A DNA stretch of 64,000 nucleotides from Orobanche coerulescens. Taxonomy: Eukaryota; Streptophyta; Magnoliopsida; Lamiales; Orobanchaceae. Position 1 is the stretch's first letter, and every line of letters begins with the position of its first letter. The notes below the pieces were generated by a model. That model saw only the letters and a program-made list of their open reading frames with translations, was not told where the DNA came from and searched no databases. Position numbers and translations under genes: made by a program. The stretch covers positions 143,764,096-143,828,095 of the forward strand of contig CM065802.1 in the NCBI GenBank assembly GCA_033398695.1, read 5' to 3'. Below are positions 24,158-34,828 of this stretch, piece after piece.

Positions 24158-25994
24158 TTAGGTTGTGAACACCTAGACAATCGGGTCGAGTTGCGTCGTG
24201 CTTTTGTCGTGTCATTTGAGTTGTCGGTTGACAAGTGTTTGAGCTATGAGTTTTTGTTGTTCACTCGGACTTGTGCGTTATGTGATTTATCAGTGTGGTA
24301 CTCTGGTTGTTGCAAACTTTTCCAAATGGTGTTAACATGTTTCTTCAGATAGAGATGTGTTGTGTTCTCGAGTTGAACTGAGTTTGCAAAATGTGTGTTT
24401 TGAAAATATCTGTGTTGAATATTTTCTTGAGTCGAGACATGTGCTAGTATCACGGGGAATCGTCGGCATCACGATCGCTAAGTACTTGGATTTTTGAATT
24501 GCATTGAGATTTGTTGCCATTCTAAGTTGATGTGCTTTGAGATTTAGAAAGATATTATGCGTTACAGTATGAGATGACAGTGTTGGGACAGGATTGATGA
24601 TCTTGAGAAGTTATGATCTTGGAAATCAATATGTTGGTTAGATTTTGGGACGGAATTGTGCATTTGGGAGAAATATTGTGGATAGTTGAGAAGAAGATGT
24701 AGTCATGTTAGTATATTTTGAGATATATGAACTGTTTTTGCGCATTTGAAAATGATACTTTTCAAAATGAATGTTTTACGGATGTTTTGCGGAAAATGAT
24801 TTTGGGCCGAGACCCAATTGATTTTGAAATAGTTTTATAACTCATGACTTGAGGTCCAAAAAGGGTTTTTCCTACTTTTTAAACATCTTGTAATGCGGAA
24901 CGAGATACGGGTTGAGACCCTAATGTTTCAAAAGGCTTTTCTGTTTTCTTAAAACTCCCGAGATTTGTAAAACACTTTACCAATCGTTTATCTATTTCGT
25001 TTCTGCCTTTCGGAGTTTTGGTTTACTTCTTCAAATGAAACTTCTCGGGAAGTCTTTCGCTGTGTTGATTTGTTTCAATATTTTGTCATAGCATAGTTTA
25101 GGTGATCCAGAATGGGATAATGGTTGACGTTGCGAGTCATATGTGGAAAAGGAGTTTTTTTGTCGGAGTATATACATTAAGATTTTAGAACTCTATCGTG
25201 TGGTTTTCTGATGGAATGTCAGTGGAATTGGTGACAAACCGAATTAGTATACAGGAGTATGGATGTAGTCGAGCATTTGCATAATTTCATTTTATTTAGT
25301 CGTGTGTATTCGAAAAGAATTGTCATCGAGAAACTTGACGTAAGCAAGCCGATTTGATTTTTCAGAAATTGATTTTGTGGTCTTACTAAAATTTATGTTT
25401 TGGAATTTTGAATTTTTTGAAAGAACTTTCAAAAATTTGTCTTCTTAATGAGACTATATGATTTCAAACTGGTTTTGAAAATGTGATTGATATACATACG
25501 GATTTAGTGCATAGTGCATATCATGCTGAAGTTATGAGTGTGACTCACGAACTGGATAATACATCAGTATGGTATGAGGAAAAGAGATTCGAACTTCAGT
25601 ATATGATCGGTTGATTTATCGGATAAGAGAAATATGCTGCGTGTTGTAGATTCATGCACAGGATGTAATTTTGGAACTTTGGATTTTGCGAAACCGGGAC
25701 ATATGTGCTATGTGATTCCATTGGTATGGTAGTAGCGCGAGTTTACCATAGTGACTTTTGAATGATTTCTATGTAAGTGTAAATTTGGGGATGGTGACCA
25801 CATGCTGGTTCTTTTGGATATTGAGTGGTCGTTCCCACTCCATGTATGATTGGATATGTTCGTCGGTTTGTGATTGGTTGTTCGTATGCCGAGGAGCATG
25901 TTCACTAGTCGGGTATGTTTATTGAGATCCCCTATATGTGATTGGTGTTTCGTTTTGAGAACTTTATTCGTTCGTATATCTGTTTATGCAATTC

Positions 25995-26285
25995 TATGTT
26001 GATCATGTTGGAGCTTACCGTGTGAGGGTATTCTCGATTATCGTTGATCGTTCGTTGGTAATATTGGAGTTTATCATGATGATGATATTCTCGATTGTGT
26101 TTTGACCTCTAGTTGGTCATATTGGAGTTTATCATGTTGATAATATTCTCGATTGTGTTTTGACCTCTGGATGGTCATATTTGAGTTTATCATGTTGATG
26201 ATATTCTCGACTGCGTTTTGACCTTTGGATTGATCGTATTAGTGTTTATGATGTCGATGATATTCTCTATTAATTTATTGGTTGA
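25995..26285 (+). repeat. 58-bp tandem repeat in G2 interior, about five copies
   Basis: GGAGTTTATCATGNTGATGA units start near 26011, 26066, 26124, 26182 and 26241 and each carries ATATTCTCGATT and TTTTGACCTCT. Outer copies are more diverged than inner ones. Confidence 0.8.
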
Positions 26286-26629
26286 TCATTGTTGATGATC
26301 ATCTAAGCGTTCATATTTTGTATCGATGTTTCGGGATTCGTAGCCATTCTATTGAGCAGTTGTTTCACAGATGTATCGTGCATTATTGGTTTTTAGCAGA
26401 TTGGGACTCATGGAATGTGATTATTTCACACGGATAGATTATTTCATCCAAAGATGATATATTTTTGTTGAGACTCATGGAATGTGATTGTAAGCGTATT
26501 GTGGCTTTATAGTGAAGTCACTTGCTAGTATCTATTTGGTTATTTGGTAATAATGATGATTGATCGTTGTTGTGATGGTTTCGGAATATTTTGGTTGAAC
26601 GGTTTGTTTGTTTGTCTATGACGGATTAC

Positions 26630-26649
26630 AAGTTTCGAGGACGAAACTT
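26630..26649 (+). other. Hairpin before G2 polypurine tract
   Basis: Arms AAGTTTCG and CGAAACTT pair over 8 bp around loop AGGA. Matching hairpins stand at the same place in G1 (34828-34846) and G3 (55932-55950, minus). Confidence 0.8.
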
Positions 26650-26667
26650 ATTTTAAGTGGTTTATTA

Positions 26668-27365
26668 TGTAATATCCGGAATTTCTACTACTGTTGTTTA
26701 ATATTATTTTATTCGAGTTATATTGTAAAGCGTGGAATCTGTACAGTATGGATAAAATAAATGAAGGACTGAGATGTGAGTATTAGTATAATTGTCGTAT
26801 TTGGTCGACAATTGCATTTGAGGGAATAATGTGTTGAGTATACGTATTCAGTATGTCGTATGTTCGTATATAGTATGTTGAGACATTAGACAAGAATAGC
26901 TGAAAATGGCTAAGTATAGCCTTATTAGCGCACGCTAATATTAAAGCATAGCGCACGCTATCGTGAAGGTTTAGCGCACGCTAAAGGCAAAGGATAGCGA
27001 ACGCTAGTACAGACCAGATTAGAAGGAATCTACGTGTGGACCCGGCCACTTTCGGCGCATATGCCGACAAGGTCAACGAATGTTTGTTATGAAGGATTAG
27101 CGCACGCTAAGCATATGCTTAACGCACCCTAATTGTAGATCGGATAAAAGGGAATCTTATCCTTGCCAGAGCTTTCGGCGTGTGGACCCGCCTTCGGAGC
27201 ATACAGACAAACGAGTCAACTATGAATAGCCCACGCTATGATCGGACACTAGCGTATGCTAAATAGAGGCAATTACGTACGCTATTGCATGGGCATTGCT
27301 TACGTAAATCATTGTATGAAGTAAGTCAGTAGCCTCTGGACGTCGATAGCGCACGCTAACAAAGT
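26668..27365 (+). repeat. G2 3' LTR, first piece
   Basis: TGTAATATCCGGAATTTC start; matches 15676-16190 and then 21225-21405. Carries 12-mer copies with centre CA (for example about 26926, 26949, 26972, 27096, 27347). Ends with AAAGT, the target site of G1, in the 12-mer cluster. Confidence 0.9.
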
Positions 27366-27540
27366 TGTAATATCCGGATTAATTGTTGAGTATTTCATCT
27401 GTATTGAACCCTGTATTATTTGAATTTGCGATATCAATAATCAAAGTATGACCTTTCTCGTACTCGTATCCATGTGCATGATAATATCAACATGTAAATT
27501 TTCACATGTAATTACGTGATAACCTACACTAAGAAGCGAG

Positions 27541-27910
27541 CTTAACGTACGTTATCTGCGAAGAATAGCGTACGCTACGAGTGAAGCGTAGCGTACGTAA
27601 GAGAGCCAATAATTGAGCAGGGCAGCTAGCACATGAGCCAGATGGTGGTGGGCTCAGCCAGATCCTCATAAGATTCTCACGGCATGAACCTGGACAGTTT
27701 TTAAGTCAACGGGTGTTAACGTACGCTAAGGTATGTAACTAGCGTATGCTAATGGGTGTTGCTTACGTACGTAACTTGATGGTGTAGCATACGAAGTGAG
27801 TAAAAAACGAGACAGTAAGCTATTATTGAACGTTAACGTAGCTAAGGATAACAGATAGCGTGCGCTAAGTGTATTACGTACGTTATGCATGAAGGCTAAC
27901 ATATGTAAAG
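27541..27910. repeat. 12-mer inverted-repeat cluster upstream of G1 TATA box
   Basis: About ten copies, mostly with centre TA: TAACGTACGTTA and TAGCGTACGCTA forms near 27541, 27565, 27587, 27718, 27739, 27759, 27833, 27857, 27876 and 27897. Arms alternate between TAGCG and TAACG, keeping the inverted symmetry. Confidence 0.8.
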
Positions 27911-27920
27911 CCAGAAACAT

Positions 27921-27927
27921 TATAAAT
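27921..27927 (+). promoter_or_regulatory. G1 5' LTR TATA box
   Basis: TATAAAT, about 10 bp after the 12-mer cluster and followed by GGGACAGCACCCC; same box at 35373-35379 in the 3' LTR. Confidence 0.7.
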
Positions 27928-28715
27928 GGGACAGCACCCCATTTCATTTGTCTACGTTTTCTTCACTTGTCCTCCACTTCTTGAAGTCCAGAGAGCCTCC
28001 CCCTTCTACCTAAACACCCTTAGACCACCTATACTTGATCATTGAAGATTGGATATCACTTATACTTGATCATTGAAGTTGGGAAACATATTGGATTGGC
28101 ACACAAGCAACCGGAGTTGGATTCTACCTATTGACTCGGCGTTTTTCTTCATCTTAAGGTATGTTATGCTATCTCCAACCTTAGATTCGTGTTCTTAAAG
28201 ATGTTATGATCATGCTACCGAGAATATTAGGTACCATAGATGACTTATTCAACCAAATATCATGTTTAGAGGATGGGATGATTATGCTTGAGTTATCTTT
28301 GTTAAGAGCATTATAGTTGGGGTCTTGTTACGTCAAACAATAAGAGTAGTGTTCTGAGATTGATAATCCGTATTGAATGGTGTTGAAATAATAATCGTAG
28401 GCTTGGTATGAATATCACTTTTTCTAAACGGACTTAAGAAAAGGATCATCGAAGGTTGTATCATTTCTTATAAGTTAGATTGGTTAATTAATCTTCATGA
28501 TGAAGTTTGAATGTATTGATGATATTGGTAACAAGTGTATCAACCTTAGATTACCCGAACTACATAAGAGAATTTGTAATCAAGATTGGAGTATGACATC
28601 ATGATGATATGCTTATCCTTGAAAGTGGAAAACAATGAACATCATTAGATCATTCAAGTTTGCAAGAGTGTAACATGTATGAAGACAACATACGTTAAAC
28701 ACTGAGAATTTCATG

Positions 28716-28990
28716 CGATGAGTCAGTCGTCTGATCAGGGAGGATACTGTCAGATGCATGTTTAGCGTGCGCTAGGCTCTGTAGCTTACGTATGCTAACG
28801 GGCAGACTTAACGTACACTACGTTGGGTACGTAACGTACGTTATATCATCAGACGAGTCAGTCGTCTGGTCAGAGAGGAACTGTCTAATGCATGATTAGC
28901 GTATGCTAGGCTTCATAGCTTACGTATGCTAACAAGCATACTTAACGTACGCTATGGTTGGTACGTAACGTACGTTATGCAGATCAGACA
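28716..28990 (+). repeat. 135-bp tandem duplication with 12-mers in G1 5' LTR
   Basis: GAGTCAGTCGTCTG starts near 28719 and again near 28854. Each unit holds four 12-mer variants in the same order: TAGCG-type, TTACGTATGCTA, TAACGTACNCTA, TAACGTACGTTA. Present also in the 3' LTR (about 36535-36805). Confidence 0.8.
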
Positions 28991-29258
28991 GGTTACGTTT
29001 TGTTGAACTTTCGGCCGTGACTTGGGATGTTAGATGTTCATACGTTAGTTATTCGAAGTGAGATGAACTCTATATTATTTCTTCTGTTTTAGGTTCGATC
29101 TTTGCAACGTGATAGATGGAGGGGGGTGACCTTCGAGTGTATTGATACTTGTCGGAGTATTATTCTTTTCATCGAATCGAGGCAAGTACATTAATTTTAT
29201 TTGTGCGTATTAATGTCGACTATGTTATGGTTGTACTGTTGCGAACTAATTAATTGTC

Positions 29259-29396
29259 CACTATGCGTTGGTCCGATGGGATCATCATGGGAATCTATAG
29301 CTGTGTGCGCTGGATCGCTGGACAGGTATTGCCACCATGCGTTGGTCCGATGGGATCATCATGGGAATCTATAGCTGTGTGCGCTGGATCGCTGGA
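29259..29396 (+). repeat. G1 duplicated GTCCGATGGG module
   Basis: ATGCGTTGGTCCGATGGGAT occurs at 29263 and 29337, period 74 bp, each followed by CATCATGGGAATCTATAG and TGGATCGCTGGA. Recurs in the 3' LTR at about 37080-37213. Confidence 0.85.
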
Positions 29397-29562
29397 ATAC
29401 CACGAGTATATTGAGATTGTTATGATGTGCTATGTGTTGCTATTATTTCTTGTTGGAGAAATTTGTCGTGATTATGATTGATAATATTGACGTTCTTATT
29501 TAAGGATTTAATGATTAAATCCTTGTTATATAATTATCGTACTTGTACTAGCATTGTTGTGC

Positions 29563-29580
29563 TAACCCCTTCGGGGGTTA
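29563..29580 (+). other. UUCG-loop hairpin in G1 5' LTR
   Basis: TAACCCC TTCG GGGGTTA: seven base pairs closed by C-G around a UUCG tetraloop, an exceptionally stable RNA hairpin type. The 3' LTR copy (about 37379-37396) has one mispair. G3 has a CCCC/GGGG stem with a different loop at the same place. Confidence 0.7.
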
Positions 29581-29932
29581 ACATTTGTTTATGTTCAGGA
29601 TCTAGGAGAGCAGGAAAACAACCACTGGAGCTGCATGACGACGAGGGTGCAGAGTGATGTTCCAACCGGATTTATTTGTCAGATGCTTGTTTCGTCTTTA
29701 ATAAGTACTCGAGTACATTATCTTTTATGATGTTGGATTTGGCTATGTATTAATGTTCTTCGTTGGACGTTTGTATTTTCAGTACTGTTTCAGAACCATT
29801 GTATTTTATTTCAGTTACTTTCATTTGGTGGGTATTTGTTATTGTCTTTTCATTCATTAGCCTTGTAAATTCTTACGTAAAGGATTTACGGTGCTGTAAT
29901 ATTCCTGAATATATCGGGGGTATTACAGAATA

Positions 29933-29944
29933 TGGTATCAGAGC
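29933..29944 (+). other. G1 primer-binding site
   Basis: TGGTATCAGAGC, complementary to initiator-Met tRNA, five bases after the LTR. Confidence 0.88.
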
Positions 29945-30030
29945 TAAGATTATGGATATCTTGGCCGTTGGGTAAAAATAGGGGTCGTATATGTCTTTTG
30001 AGATAACCGGCCGTGGAGAACATCATTGTA

Positions 30031-31230
30031 CTGCCTACGTCTTCGTGCGAGCGGTGGTTGTAAGTTCCTAAACTCTATCTCATCCTTTATATGTTATACC
30101 TCTTTATACTTGAACATTAGAACGATATTGTTTCCCGTATATTGAGTATTTATGCTTACAGTATGTTGAGAGGAGGACGTGGATGTGGTCGTGGTCACGG
30201 ACGCGGACGTAGGAATGCTGAAAGAGAAGCTTCGCCTTCTAATCAAGCCAGCCACAGCTCAGGCGAGCCACAAGAATCTATTAAAAATGAACCAGAACTT
30301 GGCGTTCCAGACATCCTTCGTCAGGTGGTCAACCAGATGACGCAGTTTTCTCAAGTTGTGGACCAAATGCAGGTGCCAGTCGGGTTGCAACAGGGAGAGA
30401 GACAGCAAGGCATCCCAAACTTGGGAAATCGAGGTGACCGATGGTTGCAGGAGGTGGTGAAGATAAAACCACCCAAATTCGACGGCTTTTCTGAGACACC
30501 AACGTGGGATCATTGGTTAAAGGAACTGGAGAAAATGTTTGCTTGGATTAATTGCCCAGACGACCGGAGAGCCTCTATTGCTTAGTACTTTCTGATAGGG
30601 GAAGCGTTGGAGTGGTGGGACGCCATCCGCCCTATAGATCATGATCCCAAATGGGAGGAATTTAAATTGATGATGGAAGCTCAGTACTGTCCCCGTCCTG
30701 TGAGGGAAGCCAAAGTTTGGGAATTTTTCTCTGCGCAACCTTCAGATGTGCCAGCATCTCAGGAGATTAAGATGTTTAACTAGCAGTTAGCGTTTGTTCG
30801 ACATCTGGTCAGAACAAATGCGGAAATAATGATCTATTTTGATATGAGAATGAACCATAGATTCAGAGGTACATGTCTGGTTTCGAATGTACCACTCTCC
30901 ATCAATATCAGGATAAAGCATTGGCGTATGAAATCAAAAAAGCAGCAATGGAAAAGTTTGGAGAATCCAAGAAGCAGAAAGTCTCTGGTAGTTTCACAGA
31001 GCACAAGAGTAGTGGGCCCCGCAAGGCCTAGTCATCCTATCATTCATTCAAGAAACCTCCGCATCCATCCAAGAGCGGAAAGAACTTCAGATCAGTATCA
31101 ACACCAACAAACATGGTCAAGAACTATTTTAATTGTGGTCGGCTAGGCCACCTTTGGCGTGATTGTTTCAGTACTCCAATGACATGTTATGATTGCAGAC
31201 AGAAGGGGCATCGTGCGGTGTTCTGCTAAT
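30031..31230 (+). pseudogene. G1 gag with a likely 5' intron
   Basis: Main exon opens at 30162 with an arginine-glycine-rich N terminus (MLRGGRGCGRGHGRGRR), followed by the retrotransposon gag domain (about 30470-30830: KPPKFDGFSE, then W-D-H-W-L-K-E-L-E, then a WWDAIRP block) and two zinc knuckles near 31125-31230 (F-N-C-G-R-L-G-H..D-C with its first Cys changed to Tyr; then CYDCRQKGHRAVFC intact). A short first exon 30031-30059 is proposed; its start codon is now CTG. Stops TAG at 30583 and 30781 and a frameshift near 30865 disable it. It would form the virus-like particle. Confidence 0.8.
30060..30161 (+). other. Candidate gag intron of G1 (102 nt)
   Basis: GGTT|GTAAGTTCC donor and TTTATGCTTACAG|TATG acceptor. 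Joining leaves the frame open: first exon 29 nt, phase 2, into MLRGGRG. G3 has a 103-nt counterpart at the same place with donor GTAAGTTTTCC and acceptor TTACTTCTTCAG. Confidence 0.55.
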
Positions 31231-31439
31231 ATGCCACTAAGTTTAATGGAACTCGTACTTCACAACCGGCTCAGAAGGAAGCAAGTATTCAGCTGACGCA
31301 GCAGAGTATTCAGCTGCCCCAAAATTTCGGTCGAGGATGAGGCAGAGGACAATTCGACCGAAAGGGGACATCAAGTGCCGGATCCATTCCCCCACGCCTG
31401 TATGAAATGAGGAGGGCAGACGATCAGGATGCTGCTGTT

Positions 31440-31747
31440 GCATCAGGTACCATTCGGATTCTTTCACAACCAGTTAGCGTTTTATTCGATACAGGGCTAC
31501 ACATTCTTTTATATCTTTGTCTTTTGTAAATTGTTTGAACATTTATGGTTTTCATAATTGTGCACCTTATGTTATGGGTTTACCGAGTGGAGAGAGAGTT
31601 GTGGGAAACTTAGAAACTAGATATTTTCCCATAGCAATTGGAGTTAGAGATTGGCCCTCAAATCTGATTGTGATAGAAATGCAAGGAGACGACCTGATAC
31701 TCGGAGATGATTGGCTTAATCGATATGGAGCTATTATAAACTACTGA
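31440..31747 (+). pseudogene. G1 aspartic protease region
   Basis: The catalytic motif reads V-L-F-D-T-G near 31470-31490, then a frame slip. From 31517 the frame is open with PYVMGLPSGERVVGNLE and the downstream protease motif LILGDDWLNRYGAIINY, ending in TGA at 31745. This enzyme would cut the gag-pol product. The slip near 31495 and the stop after INY break continuity with reverse transcriptase. Confidence 0.75.
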
Positions 31748-33586
31748 AAGAGGAATATCTTGATGATATCTGAAGATGGTTCCGAAATATTGTTCGAGGG
31801 ATGGAGACCAGGAAGCTCAAGAAGGATGATCAAAGCGATGAAAGCTGTCAAACTGCTAAAACAGGGCTGTACTGGATAATGGTGTTACGTAATGAAGAAG
31901 AAAGACAGAAAAGTAGAACTTTCATCCATTCATGTTGTGAACGAATTTCCGGATGTGTTTCCTGACGAATTACCTGGACTACCTCCACGATGAGATGTAG
32001 AATTCACCATCGAGCTGTAACCAGGAGCTACACCAATTTTTAAGGTACCGTATTGTATGGCACCTACTGAGATGTACGAATTAAAGAAGCAACTGGAAGA
32101 GTTACTGGACAAAGGCTATATCCAGCCAAGCGTTTCACCCTGGGGTGCACCAGTTCTTTTTGTCCGGAAGAAAGATGGATAGCTTTGATTGTGTATTGAC
32201 TATCAAGAACTGAACAAGATGACAATCAAAAACAAGTATCCGTTACCACGGATTAATGATTTGTTTGACCAGTTGCAAGGAGCAACAGTATTTTCTAAGG
32301 TCGATCTGAGATCGGGATATCATCAGTTGAGGATTAGGGAATCTAATGTTCCGAAGTCAGCATTTAGAACTCGCTACGTACATTATGAGTTTGTAGTGAT
32401 GCCAATTGATCTCACTAATGCACCTTCCGTGTTTATGCAATTGATGAATCGAGTGTTCATAGAATATTTGGACAAGTTCGTGGTTGTGTTTATTGATGAC
32501 ATTCTTGTTTATTCCAAGAGCTCGGAAGAACATGCACAACATTTGTGGATCGTTTTAGACCTTTTCAGAAGCGAGCAATTGTACGCCAAACTTTCTAAGT
32601 GCGAATTCTGGCTAAAGGAAGTGATGTTCCTCGGTCACGTGGTATCAGCAGAAGGAGTCCGAGTAGATCCCCAGAAAATCGAAGCAGTTATGGATTGGAA
32701 GTCTCCTAAGAATGTAAAGGAAGTCAGGAGTTTCTTAGGACTTGCTGGGTATTATCGCCGGTTCGTGGAAGGGTTTTCCAAAATTACCGGCCCACTTACT
32801 CGATTACTGCAGAAAACCCAAAAGTTTGAGTGGAACGAGATGTGCCAATCCATCTTTGATGAATTAAATAAGAGATTGACAACGGCACCGATTTTATCAC
32901 TCCCACAGGGACCTGGAGGATTCATAGTTTACAGTGACGCTTCAAACCAAGGTCTCGGTTGTGTACTGATGCAAAATGAGAAGGTGATCTCCTACTCATC
33001 ACGACAGTTGAAGCCCTATGAAGTAAATTATCCAACGCATGATTTAGAGCTGGCAGCTGTGGTTTTCGCCTTAAAAATTTGGAGACATTATTTGTACGGG
33101 ACTCACTATCAGATTTTCACGGATCATAAGAGTCTCAAATACATCTTCAGTCAGAAAGAGTTGAACATGCGGCAGAGGAGATGGCTGGAATTGATTAAGG
33201 ACTATGACTTGGAGATTCTTTATCATCCAGGTAAAGCAAATGTGGTGGCCGATGCACTAAGCCGAAAGCCTATTTCTATTCGAATGCTGGAGACTCTCAC
33301 CTCCGAGACCATCATTCAACGGGAATTGATTCATGAAGGAATTGAAGTATGGTTGCAAAGAGTCCAGGGACAACAGTGTGTCATAGAATTAACTTCATCA
33401 TTAACCGAAGAAATTAAATCTAAGCAATTAGATGATCCTCTGATGATTCAGTTACGTGATGAAGTGAGCAAAGGAAAGGCCCGAGGATTCGTAATTCATT
33501 ATAATGGAGTTTTGAGATTCCAGAGGCGACTTTGTGTTCCCGATTTCGAGTGGCTTGAAGCAAACAATCATGAAGGAAGCTCATAG
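31748..33586 (+). pseudogene. G1 reverse transcriptase and RNase H
   Basis: The linker from protease (31748-32188) is disrupted by several stops. From 32189 a 465-codon open frame holds reverse transcriptase: [20 protein letters not shown], then [15 protein letters not shown], the catalytic FIDDILVYS near 32490, the [11 protein letters not shown] block, and RNase H from about 32925 ([16 protein letters not shown], then [11 protein letters not shown]) ending with [17 protein letters not shown]. Active-site aspartates are in place, and this is the best-preserved part of G1. The frame breaks near 33560, just before integrase. Confidence 0.88.
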
Positions 33587-34828
33587 TACGCCCTATTCTA
33601 TCCACCCATGCACCAGTAAGATGTATAAGGATCTGAAGCAGAATTTCTGGTGGGGAAACATGAAGAAAGACATAGCAGATTACATCTCGAAACGTTTGAT
33701 TTGCCAGCAGGTTAAGATCGAGCATTCTGAAGCCGGAATTCTGAAGCCGCTCCCGATTCCTAAATGGAAGTGGGAGGACATATCGATGGACTTTATCATT
33801 AATATGCCGAGGTCCAAAACAGGAATGAACATGATTTGGGTGATAGTTGACTGTCTAACCAAATCGGCTCATTTTCTGGGCATAAAGGACACTTGGGGAC
33901 CAGAGAAGTTGGCACGAGTATTTATTGCAGAGATAGTCCAATTGCACGGTACACCGAAGACCATTATTTCTGACTAAGACGGTCGCTTTGTGTCTCATTT
34001 TTGGAAAGCAGTTCATAAGGACTTGGGAACCGAATTGAACTTCAGCACCGCTTATCATCCACAGACAGACGGACAGTCCGAGAGGACTATTCAAACAGTG
34101 GATGACATACTGAGGGCTTGTGTCTTAGATTGGTCGACTGATTGGTAAGTTCATATACCGTTGATTGAATTCACCTACAACAATAGTTGGCATGCTTCCA
34201 TTAAGATGGCACCGTTTGAGGCATTATACTGGAGGAGATGCAGATCGCCCCTATGTTGGGATGATTCATCAGACTTGATCGGGACAGAACCAGATTTGAT
34301 CGTACAGACACGAGAGAAGATAGCCTTGATTCGCGGAAGACTGTTGACCGCCCAGCGTCGACAGAAATCTTATGCAGATGTGCGCCGTCGCCCGTTAGAG
34401 TTTAGTATTGGAGATCACGTGCTTTTAAAAGTTTCTCCTTCCATGGAAATATTTCGTTTTGGGAAAAATGGAAAGCTGAGTCCGAGATATATCGGACTGT
34501 TCGAGATTCTTGAAAGAGTTGGAGAGTTATCATATAGGTTGGCATTACTGCCGTCGTTGAGCCATGTTCATAACGTGTTCCACGTATCCCAGTTACGGAA
34601 GTATATACCAGATCCCCGTCATGTCATTGATTTCGGCGAGATTGAAGTCTCTAAGGATGGTACGTTTGAAGGGAGACCGATCAAGATACTCGAAAGTCGA
34701 GTCAAACAATTGAGAAATAAATCGATCGCTTTGGTTAAGGTTCAGTGATCGCGCCACGGAGTGGAAGAAGCCACTTGGGAGACGGAGGATAGCATGAAAT
34801 CCAGATACCCAGAGTTATTTTCATCTTG
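33534..34828 (+). pseudogene. G1 integrase with chromodomain-like tail
   Basis: The zinc-binding start is altered: ICQQVKIEH replaces the usual C..CQ..K. The core has WEDISMDFI..P, then VDCLTKSAHFL, with stops near 33975 and 34146. From 34161 the frame holds EFTYNNSWHASIKMAPFEALY and the GDHVLLKVSP and HNVFHVSQLRKY blocks of the GPY/F module. After VKVQ a TGA (34746-34748) stands where Trp is expected, followed in frame by the chromodomain remnant E-E-A-T-W-E-T-E..YPELFSS and a TGA. Such tails steer integration to heterochromatin in chromoviruses. Confidence 0.82.

Larger units (their letters stand above)
24141..26667 (+). other. G2 interior, no gene
   Basis: 2.5 kb without gag or pol motifs in any frame; only short chance frames. 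Starts with the primer-binding site TGGTATCAGAGC (24146-24157), holds a 58-bp tandem repeat (about 25995-26285), and ends with a hairpin and polypurine-like tract before the 3' LTR. Such an element can move only with proteins supplied in trans. Confidence 0.75.
29182..29598 (+). other. Candidate GC-AG intron in G1 LTR leader
   Basis: Donor GAG|GCAAGTACA and acceptor TTTATGTTCAG|GATC enclose 417 nt. The 3' LTR copy is 36999-37415, also 417 nt; the equivalent in G3 is 418 nt with the same donor GCAAGTACT. GCAAGT is the strong form of the minor GC donor. Splicing is not shown by sequence alone. Confidence 0.4.
27366..29927 (+). repeat. G1 5' LTR
   Basis: 2562 bp, TGTAATATCCGG to GGGGGTATTACA. 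Order inside: 12-mer cluster (27541-27910), TATA box (27921), second 12-mer cluster in a 135-bp duplication (28716-28990), duplicated GTCCGATGGG module, UUCG hairpin, acceptor-like TTCAG. The 3' LTR lacks about 55 bp near 27495 and has a MITE. Confidence 0.92.

Noticed and set aside
24030..24453. Open frames around the G2 5' LTR end
   Set aside because: They cross the LTR end and primer site, are short and lack motifs; G2 has no coding interior.
29254..29481. 75-codon open frame with an internal protein repeat, also at 37071-37298
   Set aside because: It is the duplicated GTCCGAYGGG module read in one frame; G2 and G3 modules do not keep this frame.
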